From positions 1 to 12,977 of the forward strand of contig CAYTPI010000033.1 in the NCBI GenBank assembly GCA_964439625.1: DNA of 12,977 nucleotides, written 5' to 3'. This document shows positions 5,601 to 12,977 of this stretch, piece by piece. Below the pieces are notes generated by a model that worked only from the letters and a program-made list of their open reading frames with translations, searched no databases and was not told the origin of the DNA. Made by a program: the position numbers and the translations under genes. Each line of letters begins with the position of its first letter. Position 1 is the first letter of the stretch. Source of the DNA: CAYTPI01 sp964439625. Lineage in GTDB: Bacteria; Chloroflexota; Anaerolineae; Aggregatilineales; UBA3940.

Positions 5601-8504
5601 CTAGCCAACCGCCTGAGGATAAGCTTTGCCATCAAGCATTTGCACCAAATACTGACCCGTATAACTCTCTGGGACGGTGGCTACGTCCTCTGGGGTACCT
5701 TCAGCGATAATCTCGCCACCAGCATCACCCCCCTCAGGCCCAATGTCGATGAGCCAATCAGCAACCTTAACAATATCTAGTTGATGTTCAATCACAGCGA
5801 CGGTATTTCCCTGTTCCACGAGCGCATTGAGAACATCTATCAGCTTCGCGACATCAGCCGAGTGCAGCCCAACAGACGGTTCATCGAGCACATAAAAAGT
5901 TCTACCAGTCGAGCGCTTTGCCAGTTCGCGGCTCAGCTTGATGCGTTGTGCCTCGCCCCCGGAGAGTGTTGTAGCAGGCTGCCCTAGACGAATGTATCCA
6001 AGGCCAACCGCATCTAGTGTTTGAAGGCGAGACATTATTTTGGGAAAGGCTTCAAAAAATTCAAGCGCCTCGCTGATTGTCATATCGAGAACATCAGAGA
6101 TGGTTTTTCCCTTAAACTTGACTTGCAATGTCTCGCGATTGTAGCGTTGACCACTACATACCTCACATGGAATGTATATATCCGGTAGAAACTGCATCTC
6201 AACTTGGATAACGCCCTGCCCGCTACAGTTTTCGCAGCGCCCCCCCTTGACGTTGAAACTAAAGCGACCGGGCTTGTATCCGCGGATTTTACTTTCTGGG
6301 AGTTCGGCATATAAAGCACGGATAGGGTCAAACATCTTGGTATAGGTGGCGGGGTTACTGCGCGGTGTACGCCCAATCGGCGATTGATCGATATTAATTA
6401 CCTTATCGATGTGCTCAATTCCTAGCACTTGGTCATGCTCTCCGGCGACTTCTCGGCTTCCATTGATTACCTGAGCGAGACGCTTGTAGAGGACTTCAAT
6501 GAGCAAAGAGCTTTTCCCACTGCCGCTGACCCCTGTGACGACAATAAGTTTACCCAAGGGAATATCAACCGTAATATCTTTGAGATTATTCTCTCTAGCA
6601 CCTTGAATGATGATAACCTCACCGTTGCCCTCGCGTCTGCTTTTTGGAACTTCTATCCGTTGACGACCTGACAAATAAGCCCCTGTCAGTGACTGTTCAT
6701 GTGCCATGACCTCTTCGGGAGTGCCTGCTGCGATTATTTGACCACCATGCTCGCCTGCACCCGGGCCGAGGTCAATCAACCAATCAGCGTGGAGCATGGT
6801 TTCTTCATCATGTTCAACAACGAGCAGCGTATTGCCCAAATCACGCATACCTTCGAGGGTACGAATAAGCCGCATGTTATCACGCTGATGGAGGCCAATG
6901 CTTGGTTCATCAAGTACGTAGAGAACACCCATCAGACGGGAGCCAATTTGCGTCGCCAGGCGGATACGCTGCGCTTCCCCCCCAGAGAGCGTGCCCGCCG
7001 AACGATTAAGTGTTAGGTAATCCAGGCCGACATCAATCATAAACAAGGCTCTGGCCCGAATTTCTTTGAGAATTTGATTGGCAATCTGCAGACCCCGATC
7101 ATCTAGCACGCCATCTTCGCCATCTAAGGTATCAACCCAGTCCAGCAAGCGTTTAACTGGCCACGAGGTAATCTCAAAGATGTTGCGACCACCAATTGTC
7201 ACGGCACGGGCTGATGGGCTCAGGCGTTCGCCATCACAGACAGGGCATGGCAGTTCAGCCATAACTGCCTCGATTTCACTGCGAATGTAGTTAGATGTAG
7301 TTTCGTTATAACGTCGCTCGAGGTTTCCGACTACGCCTTCGTAGCGCGTCTTGTACTTACGGACGGAGCCACTTGAATTCTCATAGGTGATGTCAATTTT
7401 TTTATTATCAACGCCATAAAGCAGCATCTCTTTCTGCCTGTCAGTAAGTTCTTTCCAAGGCTTATGCAGATCAATTTTTTTGGTTTTGGCGACAGCTTCA
7501 ACTAACTGACGATAGTAGCCGTCATCTTCCCAACGATGCCACCCTGGCGCAACAAATGGGCCGTCATCAAGCGTCAATTCAGGGTTTGGGACGATTAAAT
7601 TTGGGTCGATCTCTAACTTAACGCCTAACCCCTGGCACTCTTGGCAAGCACCATGGGGGCTGTTAAAAGAAAAACTTCTGGGTTCAATGTCAGGGAAGCT
7701 CGTCATGTGGTAGGGACAGGCCAAACTTTCGGAGAAAAGTACATCTTCGTCCGTCTCAGCCAGGTTCACAATAGCAACACCATTGCCGAGGTCAAGAGCA
7801 ATTTCCACACTGTCCGTAATGCGTGAGCGGGCGGAATTCGCTTCTTCAGTTTCAGGGTCAACGAAATATTTAACGACCAGCCTATCAATTACAACCTCAA
7901 TTGTGTGCATTTTGTAGCGGTCAAGTTCAATATCTTCATCGACAGCACGAACTTCTCCGTTGACACGAACACGTACATATCCCGATTTCTGCAAGTCCTC
8001 GAAGACGCGCTGATGTGTGCCCTTACGATCTTTGATTACAGGTGCCAAAATCTGGAAGCGTGTACCATCTGGCATGTTCTCGATAGCTTCCACAATCTGC
8101 TGCGCACTCTGGCGCTGAAGCGGACGACCGCAGTCTGGGCAATGAGGAATTCCGACGCGGGCATAGAGTAGACGCAAATAGTCGTAAACTTCGGTGACGG
8201 TGCCAACGGTCGAACGAGGGTTGCGGCTCACACCTTTTTGATCAATTGAGACTGCTGGGCTTAGCCCATCAATTTGATCGACATCTGGCTTTTCCATCTG
8301 GTCAAGGAACTGCCTAGCATATGCACTAAGTGATTCGACGTAGCGCCGCTGCCCTTCTGCGAAAATTGTGTCAAATGCCAGCGATGACTTCCCAGAACCT
8401 GACAGACCTGTGATGACGACGAGCTTGTCTCTTGGTATTTGCACATCGATGTTTTTCAGGTTGTGTTCTCTGGCCCCACGAACGGTTATGTATTCCTGCG
8501 CCAT
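5601..8504 (-). CDS. uvrA: Excinuclease ABC subunit A
   Basis: UvrA is the damage-sensing ATPase dimer of nucleotide excision repair; it loads UvrB at lesions. The 967-aa protein is full length. It shows Walker A GLSGSGKS (33-40), ABC signature LSGGE (506-510) and Walker B LDEPSIGL (531-538) for the first ATPase, and GVSGSGKS (658-665), LSGGE (847-851) and LDEPSVGL (873-880) for the second. The C-terminal zinc module is standard (Cys757, Cys760, Cys780, Cys783). The other zinc module reads C263-P-Y-H266 ... C287-Q-E-C290, so one ligand is His instead of Cys, compatible with metal binding. ATG 8504 has GAAGGG six bases upstream. A sigma70-like promoter overlapped by an SOS-box-like site lies just upstream, suggesting LexA control. 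PIG-L follows downstream. Confidence 0.98.
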   Translation of the reverse strand: MAQEYITVRGAREHNLKNIDVQIPRDKLVVITGLSGSGKSSLAFDTIFAEGQRRYVESLSAYARQFLDQMEKPDVDQIDGLSPAVSIDQKGVSRNPRSTVGTVTEVYDYLRLLYARVGIPHCPDCGRPLQRQSAQQIVEAIENMPDGTRFQILAPVIKDRKGTHQRVFEDLQKSGYVRVRVNGEVRAVDEDIELDRYKMHTIEVVIDRLVVKYFVDPETEEANSARSRITDSVEIALDLGNGVAIVNLAETDEDVLFSESLACPYHMTSFPDIEPRSFSFNSPHGACQECQGLGVKLEIDPNLIVPNPELTLDDGPFVAPGWHRWEDDGYYRQLVEAVAKTKKIDLHKPWKELTDRQKEMLLYGVDNKKIDITYENSSGSVRKYKTRYEGVVGNLERRYNETTSNYIRSEIEAVMAELPCPVCDGERLSPSARAVTIGGRNIFEITSWPVKRLLDWVDTLDGEDGVLDDRGLQIANQILKEIRARALFMIDVGLDYLTLNRSAGTLSGGEAQRIRLATQIGSRLMGVLYVLDEPSIGLHQRDNMRLIRTLEGMRDLGNTLLVVEHDEETMLHADWLIDLGPGAGEHGGQIIAAGTPEEVMAHEQSLTGAYLSGRQRIEVPKSRREGNGEVIIIQGARENNLKDITVDIPLGKLIVVTGVSGSGKSSLLIEVLYKRLAQVINGSREVAGEHDQVLGIEHIDKVINIDQSPIGRTPRSNPATYTKMFDPIRALYAELPESKIRGYKPGRFSFNVKGGRCENCSGQGVIQVEMQFLPDIYIPCEVCSGQRYNRETLQVKFKGKTISDVLDMTISEALEFFEAFPKIMSRLQTLDAVGLGYIRLGQPATTLSGGEAQRIKLSRELAKRSTGRTFYVLDEPSVGLHSADVAKLIDVLNALVEQGNTVAVIEHQLDIVKVADWLIDIGPEGGDAGGEIIAEGTPEDVATVPESYTGQYLVQMLDGKAYPQAVG

Positions 8505-8543
8505 GAATTACCCTTCAGCACCTTAAGTATCATTGTCTTAATA

Positions 8544-8559
8544 TCGAACATACATTCTA
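8544..8559. promoter_or_regulatory. LexA/SOS-box-like operator upstream of uvrA
   Basis: TCGAACATACATTCTA is an imperfect inverted repeat that resembles the Gram-positive type SOS box (CGAACRNRYGTTYC and its actinobacterial extension TCGAACNNNNGTTCGA), with mismatches only at the G of GTTC and in the outer half-site. It overlaps the -10 element of the uvrA promoter, the position expected of a repressor site, and uvrA is a classic SOS gene. The LexA binding site of this host is not known to me. Confidence 0.55.
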
Positions 8560-8582
8560 TCGACTTGCACCGAATGGCTCAA
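8554..8582 (-). promoter_or_regulatory. Sigma70-like promoter of uvrA
   Basis: On the minus strand TTGAGC (8582-8577) and TAGAAT (8559-8554) are separated by exactly 17 bases. The hexamers match the consensus at 4 and 5 of 6 positions. The expected transcript start would be near 8547, giving a leader of about 43 bases before the uvrA ATG at 8504. Confidence 0.6.
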
Positions 8583-8713
8583 GCAAACTAACGCGATTCT
8601 GAGCATAGCTTGCTTAAAGCTGTTCTTACATCATTGTTGTGTTTGATAGGGTTTGTATTTGATATCATTTGAAGCATAACGAAACAGTCATGCGCTTCAA
8701 AGATGGGGCATTT

Positions 8714-10291
8714 ATGGTTTCTGAGGAAATTAAACAAGCACGCGTTCGCTTGGCAGCGAGGGCAAAAGTTCAGGAGGATGCGGTCAAGCAGGGCTATAAG
8801 GCTAAGGTTAAGCCCATACGTTTTGTCCGCTCTTTGACATTTTTTTTGACGACCATGTTCGAGGTATTTCTGTTTGAGCTTGTTTTCAACAGAATTATCC
8901 CAAAAACCGTCGAAAGGGGGCGGCTTGGCCGCACCCAAAAGTTTGCGCGTCGCTTCAGACGGCATGCCATCAAACAAGGTGGTGTGATGATTAAACTTGG
9001 GCAATTTCTTAGTTCTCGGGTAGACATTATCCCGCGTGAAATCATTATTGAATTAGCTGGTCTTCAAGACCAAGTACCAGCGGAAGATATTGAAACGACC
9101 ATGGCAATCTTGACGGAAGAACTGGGTGCGGAGCCAGAGGATATCTTCGCTGACTTCAACCGCGAGGTTCACGCCGCGGCCTCACTTGGGCAAGTTTATA
9201 AAGCTCAGTTGAAAAATGGCGAAAAAGTCGTCGTAAAAGTACAACGCCCCAGCATCGTCGACATCGTTTCGACTGATCTTGCTGTCTTGCACATTGTCAT
9301 GCGCATTATGATGGTCTGGAAGCTCATTGCGAAACGGGCTGACATGCCCTCATTGCTCGAGGAGTTCTCGGAAATACTCTGGCAGGAATTGAACTATCGT
9401 CTTGAAGTCGATAATGCCAAGCGCTTCCAAGAATACTTTGAAGATGACTTTGGCATTTACATTCCCGATGTCTATGAGAAATATTCAACCAAACGGGTTA
9501 TTACGCTGGAGGATGTTACCAGCATTAAGATTGCAGACGTTGAGGCCATGGATGAAGCTGGCATTGATCGGGAAGAAGCAGCTAGGCGCCTCTTCAACAC
9601 ATACATGCGGATGATCTTCGACTTAGGCGAATTTCATGCTGACCCACATCCTGGCAACCTGTTCATCTACCCTATTCCAGACGAAGACGCTGACCGAATG
9701 TATGGGCCAAGTTGGCGAGAGCACAGCAGGCCTTTTTATGTCATCTTCATTGACTTTGGCATGGTTGGGCAAATTACGCGTGAGATTCGAGCCGGTCTTT
9801 GGGAAACAATGATTGCCGTCGGCACCCAAGATGCTGACCGCATGATGATGGGCTACAAGAAACTGGGCGTTCTGCTGCCAAGCGCTGACATTAGGTTACT
9901 GAAGCAAGCTCAAGATGAGGCCCTAAGCACCGTTTGGGGCAAGTCAACTATGGAGATGGTCAACATGTCTGAAGAGGAGATGGCCTACTTCGGACGGAAA
10001 TACCGCGACCTGCTCTATGATATGCCGTTTCAAGTTCCACAAGACTTCATTTATTTAGCCCGAGCTGTTGGAATGCTTTCTGGCTTATGTGTTGCGCTCA
10101 ACCCTAACTTCAACCCTTGGAGCCTAATAGGTCGCTATGCGCGCCGGTTTATGCTGGAAGAGTCTCGCCAGAGCGAAAACGGCGGACTGCTCAACATCGC
10201 TCGAGGTTGGTTGCGGCAGCAGGTTAATCGGGTTTTAGGCCCGGCACAGAACAGCAATAAGCAACCGAGCTTTCCGACTATTCCTCAATAG
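8714..10291 (+). CDS. ABC1/AarF/UbiB-family atypical protein kinase-like ATPase
   Basis: The family (UbiB, COQ8/ADCK, AarF) comprises atypical kinase-like ATPases tied to isoprenoid quinone and lipid metabolism at the membrane; substrates are mostly unknown. In 525-aa numbering the KxGQ motif is KLGQFLSSR (94-102), the Ala-rich nucleotide loop is AAASLGQVYKA (154-164), the VAIK-like Lys is Lys175, the catalytic loop is HADPHPGN (308-315, Asp310), and the DFG is 347-349. About 30 residues lie between the catalytic loop and DFG, longer than usual. A hydrophobic stretch sits near residues 40-63; I see no C-terminal membrane pair as in E. coli UbiB. The start is uncertain: ATG 8714 has GGGG five bases upstream, while in-frame ATG 8690 and TTG 8669 have poorer leaders. 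It is transcribed divergently from uvrA. Confidence 0.93.
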   Translation: MVSEEIKQARVRLAARAKVQEDAVKQGYKAKVKPIRFVRSLTFFLTTMFEVFLFELVFNRIIPKTVERGRLGRTQKFARRFRRHAIKQGGVMIKLGQFLSSRVDIIPREIIIELAGLQDQVPAEDIETTMAILTEELGAEPEDIFADFNREVHAAASLGQVYKAQLKNGEKVVVKVQRPSIVDIVSTDLAVLHIVMRIMMVWKLIAKRADMPSLLEEFSEILWQELNYRLEVDNAKRFQEYFEDDFGIYIPDVYEKYSTKRVITLEDVTSIKIADVEAMDEAGIDREEAARRLFNTYMRMIFDLGEFHADPHPGNLFIYPIPDEDADRMYGPSWREHSRPFYVIFIDFGMVGQITREIRAGLWETMIAVGTQDADRMMMGYKKLGVLLPSADIRLLKQAQDEALSTVWGKSTMEMVNMSEEEMAYFGRKYRDLLYDMPFQVPQDFIYLARAVGMLSGLCVALNPNFNPWSLIGRYARRFMLEESRQSENGGLLNIARGWLRQQVNRVLGPAQNSNKQPSFPTIPQ

Positions 10292-10301
10292 AAATGTCAC
10301 T

Positions 10302-10330
10302 GTACGCTCCGCGTAACAGGCGGGGCGTAC
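10302..10330. terminator. Stem-loop between convergent genes, probable bidirectional terminator
   Basis: GTACGCTCCGC (10302-10312) pairs with GCGGGGCGTAC (10320-10330), 11 base pairs with one T-G wobble and a 7-base loop. It fills most of the 43-base gap between the stops of the kinase and hydrolase genes. No clear T-run follows on either strand, so intrinsic termination is likely but not certain. Confidence 0.6.
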
Positions 10331-10334
10331 TAAT

Positions 10335-11153
10335 TCATGCAATGATGTCTTCAAGCCAATCTTTTATCAAATCTGTGGGAGTTGGAAACTGGTCATTGAT
10401 GTCCAGCATGTTGGTGCCGTGGGCATTGCCAAGATAGGTCTGGACGCGGTAATCCCTCATAGGTAGCTCCAAACCAGACTCACAGGTCGCTACGGTTTCT
10501 CCGTCAGCGACAGAAGCCAGACAAAGGACAGGTTTTTCAGAGATTTCGGCAAGCGCTTCATCATAAGGGATTCCCAGCCAACCACTGGGTGACAGACTGG
10601 CTGCAGCAATACACCCCTCAACACACGCGTCGACAGCAGCGTCTGACCCAATACTGGCTCCGATGAGAATAACCTGCCCTGCAGCGACTCCATCAAGGGA
10701 TTGCGCATATGAGACCACAGCCTTTGCGTCTTCAACGACCAATGCCCGGTCATAATCACCGCCACTATCACCGTGACCATGAAAGTCAAAGGCAAGGACG
10801 GCGAACTGTCCCTCGGCATGCAGTTCTGTCGCAAAGGCATCCCAAGCGGAGCGGTCACTATTGAGCATATGCATCAAAACAACGATCGGCACCTTTTCTT
10901 CAGCCTGCACTGCTGGATAAAACATCCCAACTAAGGTCGTGTCGTAGACTGAATTGAATTCAACAATGGTTGGTTCGCCGGGGTCACCAGCCTCATCCGC
11001 CCCAATACTATCAACTTGCGGGGCTTCGGTCGGCATTAGGGTAGCAGTTGGGGCATCCGTCGGCAACGCAATAGTGGCCTGCTGTTCCTCGTCTCCGCGA
11101 CCACCACAAGCGACAAGCGTCAGAGCTAATGTAATCAGCAATAGTTTTCTCAA
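10335..11153 (-). CDS. Alpha/beta-hydrolase lipoprotein (dienelactone hydrolase/esterase-like)
   Basis: The 272-aa product has a signal peptide with lipobox LVAC (Cys16), then a low-complexity Asp/Glu/Pro/Thr linker (about 18-62, including PTDAPTATLMPTEAP) that would space the enzyme from the membrane. The catalytic domain shows VVLMHMLNSDRSAW (91-104), FDFHGHGDSGG (122-132), the nucleophile elbow GASIGS (Ser167), an acid candidate Asp217 (SVADGET) and His245 (GNAHGTN), the order of an alpha/beta-hydrolase triad. Substrate unknown; esterase or dienelactone-hydrolase-like activity is inferred from the fold. Four cysteines (177, 181, 211, 224) in an exported protein might form disulfides. The TTG start at 11153 is supported by GGAGGA four bases upstream. 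The start faces queG across only 36 bases. Confidence 0.92.
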   Translation of the reverse strand: MRKLLLITLALTLVACGGRGDEEQQATIALPTDAPTATLMPTEAPQVDSIGADEAGDPGEPTIVEFNSVYDTTLVGMFYPAVQAEEKVPIVVLMHMLNSDRSAWDAFATELHAEGQFAVLAFDFHGHGDSGGDYDRALVVEDAKAVVSYAQSLDGVAAGQVILIGASIGSDAAVDACVEGCIAAASLSPSGWLGIPYDEALAEISEKPVLCLASVADGETVATCESGLELPMRDYRVQTYLGNAHGTNMLDINDQFPTPTDLIKDWLEDIIA

Positions 11154-11157
11154 GCTA

Positions 11158-11163
11158 TCCTCC
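11158..11163 (-). promoter_or_regulatory. Strong Shine-Dalgarno for a TTG start
   Basis: On the minus strand GGAGGA lies four bases before the TTG at 11153. It fixes the unusual TTG start of the hydrolase lipoprotein, whose next residues form the expected signal peptide. Confidence 0.75.
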
Positions 11164-11173
11164 GAAGATGTTA

Positions 11174-11179
11174 TATAAT
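11174..11179 (+). promoter_or_regulatory. Candidate -10 element for a leaderless queG transcript
   Basis: A perfect TATAAT lies 10 bases before the queG ATG at 11190, so transcription would start within a few bases of the start codon. queG has no Shine-Dalgarno, which fits a leaderless mRNA. The -35 position (11151-11156, CAAGCT) does not match consensus. The AT-rich stretch is near-symmetrical and could also serve the hydrolase gene on the other strand. Confidence 0.4.
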
Positions 11180-11189
11180 TGTTTCTAGC

Positions 11190-12335
11190 ATGAAGCGTAA
11201 AGCACAGATTAGCAAGTGGCTCAAGGAACGCGGTGCAAGCTTGGGATTTTCAATGATGGGAATTACCCAAGCACAGCCCAGCGCGCGTTTAAACGCCTAT
11301 CTAGAGTGGGTAAAGGCAGGTATGCATGGAACGATGGGCTACATGGCGCGTGAAGATCGAATTGAGCGGCGCCAAGATCTTAACGTGATCTTACCAGGCG
11401 CGAAATCCTTAGTGGTGGTGGCTCTTGACTATCTGACAATCTCGTTTCCGGAAGACATTCTGAGCGACCCACGCCGAGGTCGCATTTCAAATTATAGCTG
11501 GAGATTGGATTACCACGATGTGCTGCTGAGTAAGCTCAAGCAGTTGGCTGCCGAATTGATAGAAAAGACGGGGAAAACCGTACAAACAAAAGCATATGTT
11601 GATACAGGCGCTATTTTAGAGCGCAGCCATGCCAAAGAGGCAGGTCTGGGTTTCGTCGGTAAGAACACAATGTTGATTCATCCGCAACGCGGGAGCTTTT
11701 TCTTTCTCGGCGAAATCATCACAGATGTTACGCTGGATTATGATCAATCCGGTAACATGCCTGGCTGCGGCACCTGTACACGCTGCCTTTCTGCTTGCCC
11801 AACAAATGCCTTCCCCACTCCATATACACTGGATGCGCGCCGTTGCATCTCATACCTTACGATTGAGCACAAGGGTTTTATTGACAAGAAACTACGCCCA
11901 TTGATGGGAAACTGGGTCTATGGCTGCGACATCTGCCAGAATGTATGCCCTTGGCAGCGCTTCTCTCAAGCCTTTCCACGAGAAGCATTCAGCGCGGCAA
12001 CTATCGACCAAGCTGCCCCTCCACTCGATGTATTATTGAGACTAGATGACGTTACATTTGCAGATCGATTTGCCTCATCGCCCATTAAACGCATCAAACG
12101 GGAACGACTGGTTCGTAACGCCTGCATTGCCGCTGGGAATAGTCAGCACAAAGAACTCGCTGATGCGCTCCTGCCGCTGTTACATGATCACAGTCCGCTT
12201 GTCAGAGGCCATGCGGCTTGGGCCCTCAGTGAGTTACAAACTGGCAGGCTGGCAATTCAAGCTGCACTGCCTCAAGAAACAAATGTAGACGTCATTGGAG
12301 AATTCAACGATGCGCTTGAAAGGACTTCACCATGA
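11190..12335 (+). CDS. queG: Epoxyqueuosine reductase
   Basis: QueG reduces epoxyqueuosine to queuosine in tRNA, the last step of the pathway, using a cobalamin cofactor and two [4Fe-4S] clusters in the cytoplasm. The 381-aa protein shows the family landmarks in order: AYVDTGAILERSHAKEAG with the catalytic Asp138, then GFVGKNTMLI (154-163), CGTCTRCLSACP (193-204), ARRCISYLTIEHKG (216-229) and CDICQNVCP (246-254). Cys193, 196, 199 and 253 likely bind one cluster, and Cys203, 219, 246 and 249 the other. The C-terminal part (about 300-355) resembles the HEAT-like repeats used for tRNA binding. ATG 11190 has no Shine-Dalgarno but gives a full N-terminus. The stop overlaps the methyltransferase start by four bases (ATGA). 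tgt, from the same pathway, is at 1975-3093. Confidence 0.97.
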   Translation: MKRKAQISKWLKERGASLGFSMMGITQAQPSARLNAYLEWVKAGMHGTMGYMAREDRIERRQDLNVILPGAKSLVVVALDYLTISFPEDILSDPRRGRISNYSWRLDYHDVLLSKLKQLAAELIEKTGKTVQTKAYVDTGAILERSHAKEAGLGFVGKNTMLIHPQRGSFFFLGEIITDVTLDYDQSGNMPGCGTCTRCLSACPTNAFPTPYTLDARRCISYLTIEHKGFIDKKLRPLMGNWVYGCDICQNVCPWQRFSQAFPREAFSAATIDQAAPPLDVLLRLDDVTFADRFASSPIKRIKRERLVRNACIAAGNSQHKELADALLPLLHDHSPLVRGHAAWALSELQTGRLAIQAALPQETNVDVIGEFNDALERTSP

Positions 12336-12977
12336 CAGATAATCAGAAGAAAGTTCAATCTCAATACGCCCTAAACCCAAGCAGTTATGTCGACTCACAG
12401 CCACATGCGAAGGGTCAAAGCTTAACTCGGTTGACTGAACTGATTGAAGCTAAACCAAACTGGACGATGCTTGATATTGCAACAGGCGGCGGTTCTGTCG
12501 CACGAGCATATGCTGGGCAGGTAAGGACAACAATTGCAGTTGACCTAACGTTCCCTATGTTGGATTCAGCCCGCCGAGGGGCTGGTGAATTATCAGTTCA
12601 GTTTGTTCAAGCTAACGCAACCCACCTTCCTTTTCCAAGCAAATCTTTTGACTTGGTGACATGCCGTATAGCAGCCCACCACTTCCCAGACGTTCAGGCA
12701 TTTCTCGCCGAAGTTGCGAGGCTCATTAAGCCAGAGAGTGGCGTGTTTGCCCTGATTGACAATCTGTCAAGTGGGGAGCCACGATCTGCTAAAGATTACA
12801 ATACTTTCGAGGCCCTGCGCGATCCATCCCATGCATGGAGCTACAGTCATGATGATTGGATCGCTTTCATGCTGAAGGCTGGCTTAAACGTCACTGAGCA
12901 AGAGACCCTGAACAAACCTATGGATTTCGATGCATGGGTTGCACGCATGAGCATAAACGGCGACAACTTACTGCGGC
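12332..12977 (+). CDS. Class I SAM-dependent methyltransferase (partial, 3' end outside window)
   Basis: The first 215 codons are present. LDIATGGGSVA (47-57) is the SAM-binding motif I, Asp71 ends the second strand, and LPFPSKSFDLVTCRIAAHHF (99-118) is the motif seen in UbiE/YcgJ-like methyltransferase type 11 proteins, followed by 'DYNTFEALRDPSHAW' (155-169) typical of that group. The usual acidic residue in 'GDAxxLPF' is Asn95 here (ANATHLPF), a mild departure. The substrate is unknown; quinone or small-molecule methylation is only a family guess. ATG 12332 has AAAGGA seven bases upstream and overlaps the queG stop, so the two are probably cotranscribed. The ABC1-family kinase at 8714-10291 is a possible functional neighbour, but it is not in the same operon. 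Confidence 0.9.
   Translation, partial: MTDNQKKVQSQYALNPSSYVDSQPHAKGQSLTRLTELIEAKPNWTMLDIATGGGSVARAYAGQVRTTIAVDLTFPMLDSARRGAGELSVQFVQANATHLPFPSKSFDLVTCRIAAHHFPDVQAFLAEVARLIKPESGVFALIDNLSSGEPRSAKDYNTFEALRDPSHAWSYSHDDWIAFMLKAGLNVTEQETLNKPMDFDAWVARMSINGDNLLR

Noticed and set aside
8669..8713. Longer kinase N-terminus from TTG 8669 or ATG 8690
   Set aside because: Neither has a ribosome site at normal spacing, while ATG 8714 has GGGG five bases upstream; the choice remains tentative.
8588..9004. 138-codon minus-strand open frame over the start of the ABC1 kinase
   Set aside because: It is antisense to a gene with clear conserved kinase motifs, has no recognisable domain, and would also occupy the uvrA/kinase divergent region.
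1..12977. Mobile elements, CRISPR arrays, tRNA or rRNA genes
   Set aside because: No transposase or integrase motifs, no regularly spaced direct repeats, and no cloverleaf-like sequence were seen in the short intergenic gaps.

Overview
The window reads as an ordinary bacterial chromosome segment, densely packed and about 50% GC, with no mobile element, CRISPR array or RNA gene that I can see. The best guess for the host is a Chloroflexota-like (Anaerolineae-type) bacterium. This is inference, resting on a lipoprotein with a Pro/Thr linker near the N-terminus, frequent GTG/TTG starts, an ABC1-family kinase of the type common in that phylum, and queuosine genes. No single marker proves it.

Layout. 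(1) 1-1070, minus: the N-terminal 356 codons of a MurF-like Mur ligase homologue that runs off the left edge. It is an intact reading frame, but the P-loop lysine and most of the other catalytic motifs are replaced, so it looks like a pseudoenzyme. (2) 1071-1356: divergent intergenic region with a hairpin. (3) 1357-4679, plus: a tight four-gene cluster (TPR-like protein, tgt, uppP, PstS-like lipoprotein) with junctions of 6, 0 and -1 bases. (4) 4676-8504, minus: uvrA followed by a PIG-L/LmbE deacetylase, whose stop codon overlaps that of the lipoprotein gene. (5) 8505-8713: divergent region holding a sigma70-like uvrA promoter whose -10 is overlapped by a LexA/SOS-box-like element. (6) 8714-10291, plus: ABC1/AarF/UbiB-type atypical kinase. 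(7) 10302-10330: strong stem-loop between convergent genes. (8) 10335-11153, minus: alpha/beta-hydrolase lipoprotein with TTG start and strong Shine-Dalgarno. (9) 11190-12977, plus: queG, overlapping by four bases a class I methyltransferase that is cut by the right edge.

Functional links. tgt and queG are two steps of queuosine tRNA modification, placed about 8 kb apart in separate transcription units. uppP (undecaprenyl carrier recycling) and the MurF-like protein both touch cell-wall precursor biology but are divergently transcribed. uvrA carries the clearest regulatory signal, consistent with SOS control.

I did not find a multi-gene system that looks wholly new. The observations most worth following are the Mur ligase pseudoenzyme, the SOS-like operator on uvrA, and the apparently leaderless queG start.
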